Origin: JBMYTN01 sp049604415
Lineage (GTDB): Bacteria > Pseudomonadota > Alphaproteobacteria > Rhodospirillales > Rhodospirillaceae
Direction of reading: 5' to 3'
DNA: 64,000 bases
Assembly: GCA_049604415.1 (NCBI GenBank)
Contig: JBMYTN010000004.1
Coordinates: 91,651 to 155,650, forward strand
Shown here: positions 49,919 to 58,692 of the stretch, one piece after another
How positions within the stretch are numbered: position 1 is the stretch's first letter
Layout: the number at the start of each line of letters is the position of its first letter
The notes under the pieces: model-generated
The model's input: the letters and a program-made list of their open reading frames with translations, nothing else
Database searches by the model: none
What the model was told of the DNA's origin: nothing
Program-made: the position numbers and the translations under genes

Positions 49919-52192
49919 TTGCGCCAGACCGTGTCGCTGCATTACCCGATCGGACCCAACCCGCGTCGCCAAGTCACCAACAGGGCGCTGATCGCCGCCT
50001 TGGCGGTCATTGCCGTGTTTTGTTCCCTGGTGGCGGGTTTGGCGCTCTGGTCCGGTTTGGAGGAAGCGCGACGCTCGGTGGAGGAGAGCACCGCCACCTC
50101 GGCCAAAATCATCCGCTCTGGCTTGGCCCAGGGGTTGCGGGGCATCAGCGCCGATATCCAGCAAATGGCGCTGTTCACGGCCAATCGACTTGGCGACATC
50201 AACGCCGAAACTCCGGTGATTTTTGACAGTGTGCGCCGGGCCGCGATTGATTTGCTCGGATCCGCCCCGGAAATCCGCCAGGTCCTTGTGTTGGGGCAAA
50301 ACAATCAGGTGCTGTTTGACAGCTCTGGCCAAGCGGCGATCGGAACGGCGCTCCGTGATGAAGACTTTCTACGGATGGGCCTGGGTAGAACGGCCCCGCT
50401 TAGCCTGGACGGTACCAGTCGTTTGGGGCATCCGGTGCCCGATCGGTATTTGACGGTGGGGCAGCCAGCGACCACGGAACAAGAAATCCCCAATGGACGC
50501 TGGACCATTCCCATCATGGTGACGTCTGAAAGCCTCAATAGCGGCCTTCTGGTCAGCCCGCGAAACCGCCGTGATGCGAGCCGGGCTACGGTGATTGCGG
50601 CGCTGAACCCCGGCTTTCTCATCGAGCAGATGCGCGAAGCCTCCAGCTTAAAAGGCATGGAGGGGGTCATTGTCCGGGTTGATGGGGTGATGTTGGCGGG
50701 CTTGCCCTCTAACAAAGCCTATGACCGCTTGCGGGCCGGACGGGAGGCCTTTGGGTCACCCTCCGTTTCCGTACGTCCGGATCTGGTTGCGCTTTTGCGC
50801 GGCGCGCAGACCCAAACGCTCAGCACGGCCCTCCCTCTGTCGGGGTTTCAGGGCCCAATGGCGGTCTCCATTGAGGAGAACCAACCCTTCGCGATCATGA
50901 TCGGGTTTGACGAACGGGCGATCACGGCGCGGTGGTGGGAAGACAACCGGACAATCATTCTGGTTCTGATCGGGCTGCCCTTGGCCCCCATCGGCATGAT
51001 CTTGTTCCTCAGCCGCCTGGCGATGGATAAGGCAAGGTTGCAGCAGGAAATCGAAGTGCTGTCCCGGGCCGTAGAACAGGCCCCGGTTTGCGTGATCATC
51101 ACCGATCGCATGGGTCGGATCGACTATGTCAATCCGGCCTTTACCCGGACCTTTGGCTGGCCGCGCAAAGAGGTGCTCGGCCTGACACCCCGCCTGCTCA
51201 AAAGCGACAAAATGCCGCTTTCGACCTATCGTCAGATGTGGACGGCGGTCCTGGATGGCCGGATTTGGGAAGGCGAATTGCTCAATCGGACCAAAGATGG
51301 CGAGGAGCGCTGGGTGGCCGCAGCCATTGGCGGTGTGTTGGACGCCCAGGACACGGTGACCCATTTTGTCGCCGTGGAAACCGATATCACTGGCTTAAAA
51401 ATGGCCGAGGTCCAATCCCGGGAAATGGTGGCGCGCCTGGATGCCTCCAACCGGGAATTGGAACGCTTCGCTTATGTGGCGTCCCACGATCTCCAGGAGC
51501 CCCTGCGCATGGTCACCGGCTATTTGACCTTGGTGCGGCGGCGCTTCGGTGCGGGGATGGATCCGGAGGCCAAGGAGTTCATCGATTACGCCGTGGAAGG
51601 CAGTGATCGCATGCGGGGACTGATCCAAGACCTGCTGGAATATTCTCGCTCCGTGAATAGCCCGGTGGAACCCGCACCGGTATCCCTATCGGTGGTGTTG
51701 AAGGAGGCGTTGACGGATTTGGGGCCTGCTTTGGAGGACGCCGGGGCGGAGCTGTCCATCGGGACCCTGCCTACGGTGCTGGCCGATGGGGGGCGGGTGC
51801 GCCGCGTGCTGGAGAACCTGATCAACAATGCGGCCAAGTACCGCAACCCTGAGCACCCGCTTAAGATTGAGATCTCAGCCTCCCGATTGGGGGCGATGTG
51901 GCGCATCACCATTGCCGACAATGGCATCGGCATTGATCCGCAATATCACGATCGGATTTTTGGCGTGTTCCAGCGCCTGCATGCTCCGACGGAAGGCAGG
52001 GGCAATGGCATCGGTTTGGCGGTCTGTCGCCGGATCATCGAAATGTATGGCGGCACCATCAAGGTCGAAAGCCGCTTGGGCCAGGGCAGTCGGTTCAGCT
52101 TCACGTTGCCGGTGGTGCCGGATCGAACCAAGGCCGAGGGCCCGCCGGAGCCGGACCCGGTCGCCGAAGATGGCCCTGCAACTGCTGCTTAA
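49919..52192 (+). CDS. membrane sensor histidine kinase with PAS domain
   Basis: The protein has about 757 residues with a TTG start after AGTAGGGAT. Membrane segments lie at about 22-45 and 343-365 and enclose a roughly 300-residue periplasmic sensor, probably Cache-like. A PAS domain (about 378-500: C-V-I-I-T-D-R-M-G-R-I-D-Y-V-N-P-A-F) leads into the kinase. His523 lies in A-S-H-D-L-Q-E-P-L-R-M-V, and the ATPase shows N-L-I-N-N-A-A-K-Y and D-N-G-I-G-I-D. This phytochrome-like kinase type often lacks an adjacent regulator, as here. The divergent solute-binding protein may be functionally linked. Confidence 0.88.
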   Translation: MRQTVSLHYPIGPNPRRQVTNRALIAALAVIAVFCSLVAGLALWSGLEEARRSVEESTATSAKIIRSGLAQGLRGISADIQQMALFTANRLGDINAETPVIFDSVRRAAIDLLGSAPEIRQVLVLGQNNQVLFDSSGQAAIGTALRDEDFLRMGLGRTAPLSLDGTSRLGHPVPDRYLTVGQPATTEQEIPNGRWTIPIMVTSESLNSGLLVSPRNRRDASRATVIAALNPGFLIEQMREASSLKGMEGVIVRVDGVMLAGLPSNKAYDRLRAGREAFGSPSVSVRPDLVALLRGAQTQTLSTALPLSGFQGPMAVSIEENQPFAIMIGFDERAITARWWEDNRTIILVLIGLPLAPIGMILFLSRLAMDKARLQQEIEVLSRAVEQAPVCVIITDRMGRIDYVNPAFTRTFGWPRKEVLGLTPRLLKSDKMPLSTYRQMWTAVLDGRIWEGELLNRTKDGEERWVAAAIGGVLDAQDTVTHFVAVETDITGLKMAEVQSREMVARLDASNRELERFAYVASHDLQEPLRMVTGYLTLVRRRFGAGMDPEAKEFIDYAVEGSDRMRGLIQDLLEYSRSVNSPVEPAPVSLSVVLKEALTDLGPALEDAGAELSIGTLPTVLADGGRVRRVLENLINNAAKYRNPEHPLKIEISASRLGAMWRITIADNGIGIDPQYHDRIFGVFQRLHAPTEGRGNGIGLAVCRRIIEMYGGTIKVESRLGQGSRFSFTLPVVPDRTKAEGPPEPDPVAEDGPATAA

Positions 52193-52599
52193 CCAGTGGC
52201 GGTTTTTTCCGCCTCCAACTCATAGGACACTGCCTCGCAATCCGGATAGACATCGGGTTTGGAGGACCGAACCCGGACCTTGCGCACAGCCTCAGGCTTC
52301 AAGGCGATGGCAGCGACCTCTTCGACCAGGGTTTCCTGCAAATTGAAATGCCGATCAGCGACCAGGGTTTGGATGTCCAGGCGCAAATAATCATAGTCCA
52401 CCACGCTGTCGAGCCGGTCGTCCTGGGGCACCAGTCCGGGGTCGATGTCCAGGGTGATGTCAAAGCGCACTGTCTGTGGGCCATCCAATTCGAAGGCATG
52501 CAGACCAATCCGGCAGGGCAGTTCAAAACCGACCAAATGAATGCGGCGGGCGCGCGCGGTGAAAGCAGACACGCCAGTGCTGGCGGGCAAATCGGTCAT
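52189..52599 (-). CDS. folB: dihydroneopterin aldolase (FolB)
   Basis: The 136-residue protein shows the family pattern I-G-L-H-A-F-E and S-V-V-D-Y-D-Y-L, then F-N-L-Q-E-T-L-V-E-E-V-A, and ends with V-R-V-R-S-S-K-P-D-V-Y-P-D-C. The catalytic-region Glu in N-L-Q-E-T is present, and a C-terminal Lys is retained in S-K-P. It cleaves dihydroneopterin in folate synthesis, or acts on a related pterin. It is 12 bp downstream of the pteridine-reductase-like gene and overlaps the convergent kinase by four bases. Confidence 0.83.
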   Translation of the reverse strand: MTDLPASTGVSAFTARARRIHLVGFELPCRIGLHAFELDGPQTVRFDITLDIDPGLVPQDDRLDSVVDYDYLRLDIQTLVADRHFNLQETLVEEVAAIALKPEAVRKVRVRSSKPDVYPDCEAVSYELEAEKTATG

Positions 52600-52611
52600 G
52601 GGAGGGGTCCG

Positions 52612-53406
52612 TCAGTCCGTTGGTACCAGGGGCAGGGTTTCGCCAATGCCCGGCAGGAAGGCGACGTCCCGGGGCAGGGCGGTCAGGGAGGCCCCGCCAT
52701 CGGCGACAATGATCCGCCCGGTGATGGTTTGGCTTTCCAACAGGAACCGAACCGACCGGGCAATATCCGCCGGTGTGCTGGACCGACCCAGGGGCGTCAG
52801 CCCAAATGCGCGGTCAAAGGCGGCTTGGCTTTGCTTGCCGCTGATCAAAGTCAAACCTGGCGCGACCCCATTGACCCGCACATGGGGGGCAAAGGCCATG
52901 GCGGCCATCTCGGTTGCTGCCGCCAGCCCGGCCTTGGACAGGGTGTAGGAAAAGAAATCCGGATTGATCGCTTTGAGTTTGTTGTCGAGCAGATTGACGA
53001 TGCTGCCCTGTTGCTGTTGTGCGATCAGGGCGGCGGCCAGCGCGCCGCCCAAGCGGATCGGAGCGAGCAGATTGACCGCTTGGGCTTGGTGGAACAGGGT
53101 TGGGTCCGGCTTCAGCGCCGCGTCATTGACAAAATAGGACGCGCAATTGACCAGGGCGCTCAGCCCTTGGGGCACCGCTTCGGTGATCCGATCACACAGC
53201 GCCTCGACGGCTTCGCTGTCCGCCAAATCGCAGGCGATCAAGTCGGCCTGAACGCCCAAGGCGCGGAGCTCAGTTTGGGTCTGCTCCGCGTCTTCCAAGC
53301 TGTGGTGGTGGTGTAACAAGATGTCCCAACCGGCGGCGGCAAGGTCCAGGGCGATGGCGCGCCCCAAACGCTTGGCCCCGCCGGTGACCAGAACGGATTT
53401 AGGCAT
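52612..53406 (-). CDS. folM: short-chain dehydrogenase, pteridine reductase-like (FolM type)
   Basis: The 264-residue SDR enzyme begins V-L-V-T-G-G-A-K-R-L-G-R-A-I-A. The Arg after T-G-x-x-K is characteristic of the FolM/PTR1 pteridine reductases that use NADPH. The catalytic pair is in Y-T-L-S-K, and N-G-V-A-P-G-L-T closes the active site. It is probably dihydromonapterin or dihydrofolate reductase. Pairing with folB supports a pterin role. The gene overlaps the end of the TelA-like gene by eight bases. Confidence 0.82.
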   Translation of the reverse strand: MPKSVLVTGGAKRLGRAIALDLAAAGWDILLHHHHSLEDAEQTQTELRALGVQADLIACDLADSEAVEALCDRITEAVPQGLSALVNCASYFVNDAALKPDPTLFHQAQAVNLLAPIRLGGALAAALIAQQQQGSIVNLLDNKLKAINPDFFSYTLSKAGLAAATEMAAMAFAPHVRVNGVAPGLTLISGKQSQAAFDRAFGLTPLGRSSTPADIARSVRFLLESQTITGRIIVADGGASLTALPRDVAFLPGIGETLPLVPTD

Positions 53407-54532
53407 CCACGGGACCGATGTCGCGCATCACCTCGGCCACGGTGTTTTTCACCTCGACCAGCTTGCGATTGGCTTCGGCGCGCTTGGCCTGGTTCTGGCG
53501 TTCGATTTCCGCCCCGGCCTGGATGGTGCCGACCAGTTTGTTGGCAATGTCCGAGAGCGCATTGACCTCGTCCAAAGAACTGCCCTGGCTGGATTTGGCT
53601 TCTGTATAGGCGGTGTGCAGCAGGTCTGCGCCCAATTGGCCAATCTTGGCTGAGGCTTCGCGCCGGGCATCGTTTTCTTGTTGCGCGCCCCGGATGTTCA
53701 GCAGGGAGGCCACCCGCAGCACGGCGTTTTTCAGCCGCGGCAGGTCAAACAGCAGCCCATCCATGATGTTTTGGATTTCGATCTTGGCGGCTTCCTGGGC
53801 GACCCGGATTTGCGGCACGGAGATCAGGCTTTCGGTGAAGAAGATTTTCATCTTCATCAATCGGGCTTCGAAGGCGTTGATCTGGTTGCCCCAGTCATGG
53901 AGTTGCGAGGCTTCCATGGCATCCGGGGTCGGCAGGGCCTGCAGCTCCTCGCGTTTGGCCATGAATTTTTGCTTTTCCTGCTCCAGGGCAATTTCGCCGC
54001 CGACAATATAGAGCTGCAATTCTTCGATATGGCTTTGGGTGCGCTCGACCAACTGGTCCAGCTTGACATTATCGCCCATCAGCTCGGCTTTGCGCTCTTC
54101 CGCCCGGCGCACAATCCGGTCGACCTGAGTCAGGAAGGCTTCCTTCTTATGCCAAAAATATTTGGCATGGCTGAACAGCTTGCCAATCACTGGAATCTTG
54201 GACCAGCTCCAGCCGGACAGCTCTTTTTTCAGCTCTTCCAGATGCAGGGCTTCAATGCCATTGGCCAGCTCAATGGCCAGATCTCCGGCCACCCCGGCAT
54301 CCTCGGTTTTCATATCGCCGATCAACACATCCAAGAAGTCGGAGAGTTTGCGCTGCGGACCGGCCCCAAAGGTCAAAGTGACATTGGTGTCGGTCAGATC
54401 CAGGGAGGCGGCAATATCTTGGGCGGTCTTCAGCTCCGCCTCGCTCAGCCGGGAGCGATCAACAAGTGCTTCGGGGGCCAAATTATTGGCCAACACCGGC
54501 AGATTGGACGTGGCGGTCGGACTTAGGGACAT
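53399..54532 (-). CDS. TelA/KlaA-family protein (toxic anion resistance family)
   Basis: The start is set at 54532 (M-S-L-S-P-T-A-T), which follows GGAGCCCGCATCC. The 377-residue protein is almost entirely helical. It contains the TelA hallmarks K-I-P-V-I-G-K-L-F near residue 112, L-x-x-Q-V-D-R-I-V, and a long Q-I-R-V-A-Q-E-A-A-K-I-E-I-Q-N stretch. The family is named for tellurite resistance, but its real function is unclear. The overlap with folM indicates cotranscription without an obvious shared pathway. Confidence 0.85.
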   Translation of the reverse strand: MSLSPTATSNLPVLANNLAPEALVDRSRLSEAELKTAQDIAASLDLTDTNVTLTFGAGPQRKLSDFLDVLIGDMKTEDAGVAGDLAIELANGIEALHLEELKKELSGWSWSKIPVIGKLFSHAKYFWHKKEAFLTQVDRIVRRAEERKAELMGDNVKLDQLVERTQSHIEELQLYIVGGEIALEQEKQKFMAKREELQALPTPDAMEASQLHDWGNQINAFEARLMKMKIFFTESLISVPQIRVAQEAAKIEIQNIMDGLLFDLPRLKNAVLRVASLLNIRGAQQENDARREASAKIGQLGADLLHTAYTEAKSSQGSSLDEVNALSDIANKLVGTIQAGAEIERQNQAKRAEANRKLVEVKNTVAEVMRDIGPVDA

Positions 54533-54627
54533 GGATGCGGGCTCCGAGATGCGAGACGAGAGGCTTCGCAAAGATGGACCCCATTGGGCAGTGATGCAAC
54601 CCTTGCGCTCCGGGTCGGTACAGGCGG

Positions 54628-55542
54628 TCAGGCGGCGTTTGGTTCGGCCTCGCTGAGCAATTTGGCGTGCACATCCCGGGCCGCCGGGGTCAGGGCTTCA
54701 AAGTCCCGGACCACCACGGCGATCTTGCGTTGGGCCCAATCCTCGGTCAGCGGCCGCCCGTCAATGCCCAGGCCGTCCAGGAAGGGTTCCACCCCACTGC
54801 GGCGCAGGAAGCCGATGCCAAGTCCCGCAGACACCAGACGCCGCAGGCTGTCAAAGCGCGAGACCTGAAACCGTTTGCGCACCGAGCGGTCAATGGCCGA
54901 GGCCGCAGCCAGTACGATGCTATCGAGCGAGCCATTGCCCAGGGCGATCACGTCATGTTCCAGGGCATCGGAAAAGGCCACCGGTCGTCCGGGCGGTGTG
55001 TCCTTAAACAAAGCGTGATTGCGCGCGGCGATGACCCAGATTGGATCCTCCGCATAGGGCGTGCGGTGCAGGGCTTTCGGGATCTGGTAATCAGCGACAA
55101 TGGCGATGTCGATCATGCCATCGGCAACCATCCACAGCGCATCACGGTGGGCGGCTTCCCGCAGCTGGATTTGCACCTCGGGATGTTCGCGTTCATAGGT
55201 GGCCAGGGATTCCGGTAGCTTGCCGAGAATGGCCGAGGTCACTGCGGCGATCCTGACCTCGCCGCGCACCCCTTTGGCATGGCCGAGCAGTTCCGATTCC
55301 AGCCGCTCGACGAGGCGCAAAATGGTTTCGCCATGCTGCAGCATCAACTCCCCGGCGGGGGTCACAGAGACACCGCCTCGGGAGCGTTCCAGCAAGGTCA
55401 CGCCGTAATGCACTTCAAGGTCGGAGATCCGCTTGCTGACCGCCGAGGTGGCGAGGTTTTCCCGTCTGGCGGCCTCGGCAATGCTGCCGGAGCGGGCCGC
55501 AGCCAGGAACAGCTTTAAGGACAGCAGATTGAGGGCAGGCAT
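54628..55542 (-). CDS. LysR-family transcriptional regulator
   Basis: 304 residues. The N-terminal winged helix-turn-helix at about 1-60 (L-L-S-L-K-L-F-L-A-A-A-R-S-G-S-I-A-E-A-A) is followed by a two-lobe effector domain from about 90. There the pattern V-R-G-E-V-R-I-A-A-V-T-S-A-I resembles regulators of aromatic or organic-acid metabolism. No divergent target gene is evident. The nearest upstream gene is the RNA methyltransferase, read in the same direction. Confidence 0.88.
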   Translation of the reverse strand: MPALNLLSLKLFLAAARSGSIAEAARRENLATSAVSKRISDLEVHYGVTLLERSRGGVSVTPAGELMLQHGETILRLVERLESELLGHAKGVRGEVRIAAVTSAILGKLPESLATYEREHPEVQIQLREAAHRDALWMVADGMIDIAIVADYQIPKALHRTPYAEDPIWVIAARNHALFKDTPPGRPVAFSDALEHDVIALGNGSLDSIVLAAASAIDRSVRKRFQVSRFDSLRRLVSAGLGIGFLRRSGVEPFLDGLGIDGRPLTEDWAQRKIAVVVRDFEALTPAARDVHAKLLSEAEPNAA

Positions 55543-55715
55543 GACGGATCCTCCGACGACAAAACGACTTATTGTTTATTGCTTGGTCTGAGGTCGGGCG
55601 GGCCTGAGCCTGTGTGAAGGCAGACGTCCCCCGGTCGCAGCCGCAAGCGTCTCTTTATTCATGTTTGGCGAAAGGTGCAATCGCAAATCACGATGGCGGG
55701 GCTTCAGGCCGCTAT

Positions 55716-56624
55716 TTAATCGCTATCGGACAGTCTCGGCCCGAGGATTTGATAGGCGGCAATGGCGGTGGCCACCGACAGGTTCAGGCTGTCCGCCCCA
55801 CCACCATCGGGGCGCTGGGCCATGGGGATCCGAACCAGATGGTCGCACAGAATGGCGACGGCCTCGCTGAGGCCTTTTTGCTCATTGCCCATGAGCAGGA
55901 GGGTCGGGGGGCGATCATAGGACAAGCTGCGGAAATCCACCGATCCGGCCAAATGGGTGCCGACGATCTGGCCAGGAAACGTGGGTCGGAGCGCCGCAAA
56001 GCGTTCTTGGCTGATCTTGGCCGGGGGAATGCGGGCGATGGATCCCATGGAGGCGCGGACGCATTCGGTGGCATAGGGATCACAGCAGGATCCGATCAAC
56101 AAGACGCCATCAATACCCAGCGCATCGGCGGTGCGCAGGATCGTGCCCAAATTGCCCGGATCGCGCACGGTTTCCAGGCCGATCCACAGCTGAGCAGTGC
56201 TGGCGAGCCAGGCGTCGTCTGCGGCCCAAGCCTGTTCGAACACACCCAAAACCGTCTGCGGATTGTCCCGATGCGACAGCTTCGACAGCACCTTCTCCGG
56301 GACCTCCAAGCAGCGCCCGCCATCCCGGGCACAGGCGCGCATCGCGGCGCGTAGGATCGGCCGGGGCGGGCCGTCTTCGGTGCGATAGACCAGGGTGGTC
56401 AAACGTCGTCCGGCGGCAATGCCTTCGGTGACATGGCGCAGACCTTCGGCCAAATAGAGGCCGTCCCGATCCCGGGCCTTTTTCATCTCCAGGGCTTTGA
56501 TGGCTTTGATCGCCGGATTGGCGGTGCTGGTGATGTGCTCGATCACCGGCTCTGATCCGCTGCCGTCTGGGGAGGTGCGGGGAGCGCCGGATTGGCTGGG
56601 GGGCGCAGCTTTGAAATCACCCAT
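55716..56624 (-). CDS. SpoU/TrmH-family RNA 2'-O-ribose methyltransferase
   Basis: 302 residues. The N-terminal substrate-binding domain (about 27-120) precedes the knotted SPOUT domain. Its motifs are R-D-P-G-N-L-G-T-I-L-R-T-A-D-A, L-L-M-G-N-E-Q-K-G-L-S and S-L-N-L-S-V-A-T-A-I-A-A-Y. It methylates a ribose in rRNA or tRNA, and the exact position cannot be read from sequence alone. The first ~25 residues are disordered. Its start overlaps the end of the upstream methyltransferase gene by eight bases. Confidence 0.9.
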   Translation of the reverse strand: MGDFKAAPPSQSGAPRTSPDGSGSEPVIEHITSTANPAIKAIKALEMKKARDRDGLYLAEGLRHVTEGIAAGRRLTTLVYRTEDGPPRPILRAAMRACARDGGRCLEVPEKVLSKLSHRDNPQTVLGVFEQAWAADDAWLASTAQLWIGLETVRDPGNLGTILRTADALGIDGVLLIGSCCDPYATECVRASMGSIARIPPAKISQERFAALRPTFPGQIVGTHLAGSVDFRSLSYDRPPTLLLMGNEQKGLSEAVAILCDHLVRIPMAQRPDGGGADSLNLSVATAIAAYQILGPRLSDSD

Positions 56625-57711
56625 GGGCTCGTGCCTGCCAGCGACAAAAATGCGAGGTCGCCAAGAGGCGTCCGGGGGCCGGGTTGGACTGCTTCGGGTC
56701 CGGTGTTTCGCGCACCGCCAGCTCGCCAGCCTGGAGGGTGCCGTTCAGCGGGGCCAAGACTTCGGCGCTGAGTTCATAGAGCGCCAGATGGGAGGCACGA
56801 ATGGCATAGGTGGTCAGCACCATGGCACCGTGATCGGGGTCGAGCACCGCTTTGCAGTCCTCCAGCAGGGCGGGCAGGTCCGAAAACAGATCCCAGACCT
56901 CGCCCTTGGGGCCGCGACCATATTTGGGCGGGTCGACCAGGATGCCTTGATAACGTCGGCCCCGGCGCAGCTCCCGGGCCAGGAAGCCTCGGGCATCTTC
57001 ACAAATCCAACGAATCGGTGCGTCGTCCATGCTGGACAGATCCCGGTTCTCCCGGGCATAGGTCAGGGCTTTTTTTGATGCATCCACATGGGTGACCGAG
57101 GCCCCAGCCGCCGCAGCCAGCAGGGAGCCGACCCCGGTATAGCCAAACAGGTTGAGCAGCAAGGGTGGTTGGCCATCCGGCTGACGGGTTTTGCGCAAAT
57201 GCGAACCCATCCAATCCCAATGGGGTTTTTGTTCCGGGAAATAGCCCAAATGCCGAAACGGGGTGAGCCGACCAAAAAAGCGCACGGCGCTTAAGCTGAC
57301 AGCCCATGTCTCCGGGATGCCGGTTTTCAGGGTCCAGCGGCTGGTGCCGATGGCCTGTCCGGCGACTTGAGGAGATCCTGCGGCATCGGCGCGGCTGGCC
57401 TTGCCTTTGCCCTTCCCTTTGAGGCCGCCCGCGGGGCGCGGGGCCGGGAGGTCATCGCCATCCTCCTCGCCTGAGCCTAGGAACACTGCATCGGCTTTGG
57501 CCCAGGCGTCTGGGGAGAGGCGCGGGGACCACAGCGCTTGCGGCTCGGGACGGTCAACAAGAATAGCCCCAAACCGCTCCAGCTTACGGCCCTTGCCGCT
57601 GTCCAGCAGCGCATATCCGCCCGGCCATCCCTCTGAAACGATCAGATGGCCGGGTCCCGATACAGTGTCGTCGGAACCCGGGGCCGTGATCCCCGGATCC
57701 CCTGTCACCAA
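56617..57711 (-). CDS. class I SAM-dependent methyltransferase (RlmI/RlmK-like)
   Basis: 364 residues. SAM-binding and catalytic landmarks are L-L-N-L-F-G-Y-T-G-V-G-S-L-L-A-A-A-A-G, V-D-A-S-K-K-A-L and L-V-D-P-P-K-Y-G-R-G-P-K-G-E-V-W. The D-P-P-K motif and order are those of rRNA cytosine-5 methyltransferase relatives. The N-terminal ~130 residues are a small beta-rich domain and a Lys/Gly-rich linker (K-G-K-G-K-G-K-A). It overlaps the SpoU gene by eight bases, and the two probably act on RNA as one transcription unit. Confidence 0.87.
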   Translation of the reverse strand: MVTGDPGITAPGSDDTVSGPGHLIVSEGWPGGYALLDSGKGRKLERFGAILVDRPEPQALWSPRLSPDAWAKADAVFLGSGEEDGDDLPAPRPAGGLKGKGKGKASRADAAGSPQVAGQAIGTSRWTLKTGIPETWAVSLSAVRFFGRLTPFRHLGYFPEQKPHWDWMGSHLRKTRQPDGQPPLLLNLFGYTGVGSLLAAAAGASVTHVDASKKALTYARENRDLSSMDDAPIRWICEDARGFLARELRRGRRYQGILVDPPKYGRGPKGEVWDLFSDLPALLEDCKAVLDPDHGAMVLTTYAIRASHLALYELSAEVLAPLNGTLQAGELAVRETPDPKQSNPAPGRLLATSHFCRWQARAHG

Positions 57712-57718
57712 GTCAGCC

Positions 57719-58201
57719 TCACTGGGTGCCGACGGGCTTGTTGATCAGGGTCGGGTCCAGGCTCGGCATGGATCCGGCCGGGAAGCTGGCCCCACCGCCA
57801 TTGTTGGGAATGCCCGCCGGAGACGGCGTGCTGCGGTCATTGATCAGACCAAAGACCTTGGCCAGGAAGCCCGGTTCGGAATTGCCACCGCCCATGGATG
57901 GGGCCGCAGCCATGGGGGCACCGCCTGCTGCGGGGCCACCAGCTGAGCCCCCAGGCGCACCAGCACCGGCACCCGGACCGCCGCCTTGATTGATCAGCGC
58001 TTCCAGGTTGGCTTGGCTCGCTCCGGCATCGGCACCGCCTGGACCAGAATTGACCATGACGAAATGGGTCATGGAGTCACCGGTCGCGCCGCCATTGGGC
58101 ATCGGCGGCATCGCAGAGGCACCGGAGCTGGGCATTACCGCGCCAACGCCGCCATGGCCAAAACCGGGCATGCCACCGCCGTCAAAGGGATTGCTGGTCA
58201 T
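57719..58201 (-). CDS. Gly/Ala/Met-rich protein of unknown function (160 aa)
   Basis: The start is placed at 58201 (M-T-S-N-P-F-D-G-G-G), after AGGAGAACCCTCTTC. The sequence is low-complexity: Gly, Ala, Pro and Met dominate, with islands such as M-T-H-F-V-M-V-N and L-A-K-V-F-G-L-I-N-D. There is no signal peptide or membrane helix. It lies only 7 bp before the methyltransferase start in the same direction, so it is probably transcribed with it. The function is unknown. Confidence 0.6.
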   Translation of the reverse strand: MTSNPFDGGGMPGFGHGGVGAVMPSSGASAMPPMPNGGATGDSMTHFVMVNSGPGGADAGASQANLEALINQGGGPGAGAGAPGGSAGGPAAGGAPMAAAPSMGGGNSEPGFLAKVFGLINDRSTPSPAGIPNNGGGASFPAGSMPSLDPTLINKPVGTQ

Positions 58202-58692
58202 GAAGAGGGTTCTCCTGTCGTGGGTCGGCATCCGACCGGCCATCGGCACCCCAAAGCACGATCGCGCCCGGGATCAGATTGAGAAAGATACACAGAGCAT
58301 AGCGTCATTGGTTAGAAACGGAAACCATTGCCATATGAAGACTGTGCGTTACTTATGGGACAGCGTCATCGCGCAACCGTTTAGCGGCCTGTAAGGCGCT
58401 GATCCTGCGGTTGACAAGACTGCACCTGCATCGCATGATTTTAGCAATTCACCAACAGCAATTTTAGATCGAATTGCGCGAAGTTGGTTTGAACGCCAAT
58501 CCAGAAAGCCAAGAAGGGGCAATGCAGTGGAAGCTGTGTCTGACCTATTCAGGTTTCAGGTGTTCTTTTCGCCTTTAGGGTGATGTGAAATGCCGCAATG
58601 CGCAGATTGGTAAGGTTAAGCTTTGCGTTCACGGCCTTGATCTGGTGATCTGGCTCTGAAACGCAATGCCAGGAATGGTTTGGGAGGACGCA
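58202..58692. promoter_or_regulatory. upstream region of the polyketide synthase genes
   Basis: About 490 bp without a gene, with an AT-richer middle. A perfect -35 TTGACA (58411-58416), a 17-bp spacer and CATGAT (58434-58439) form a good sigma-70-like promoter. Just downstream GCAATT (58458-58463) and AATTGC (58472-58477) are inverted, a possible operator. If this promoter is used, the PKS transcript has a leader of nearly 250 nt. Confidence 0.45.
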
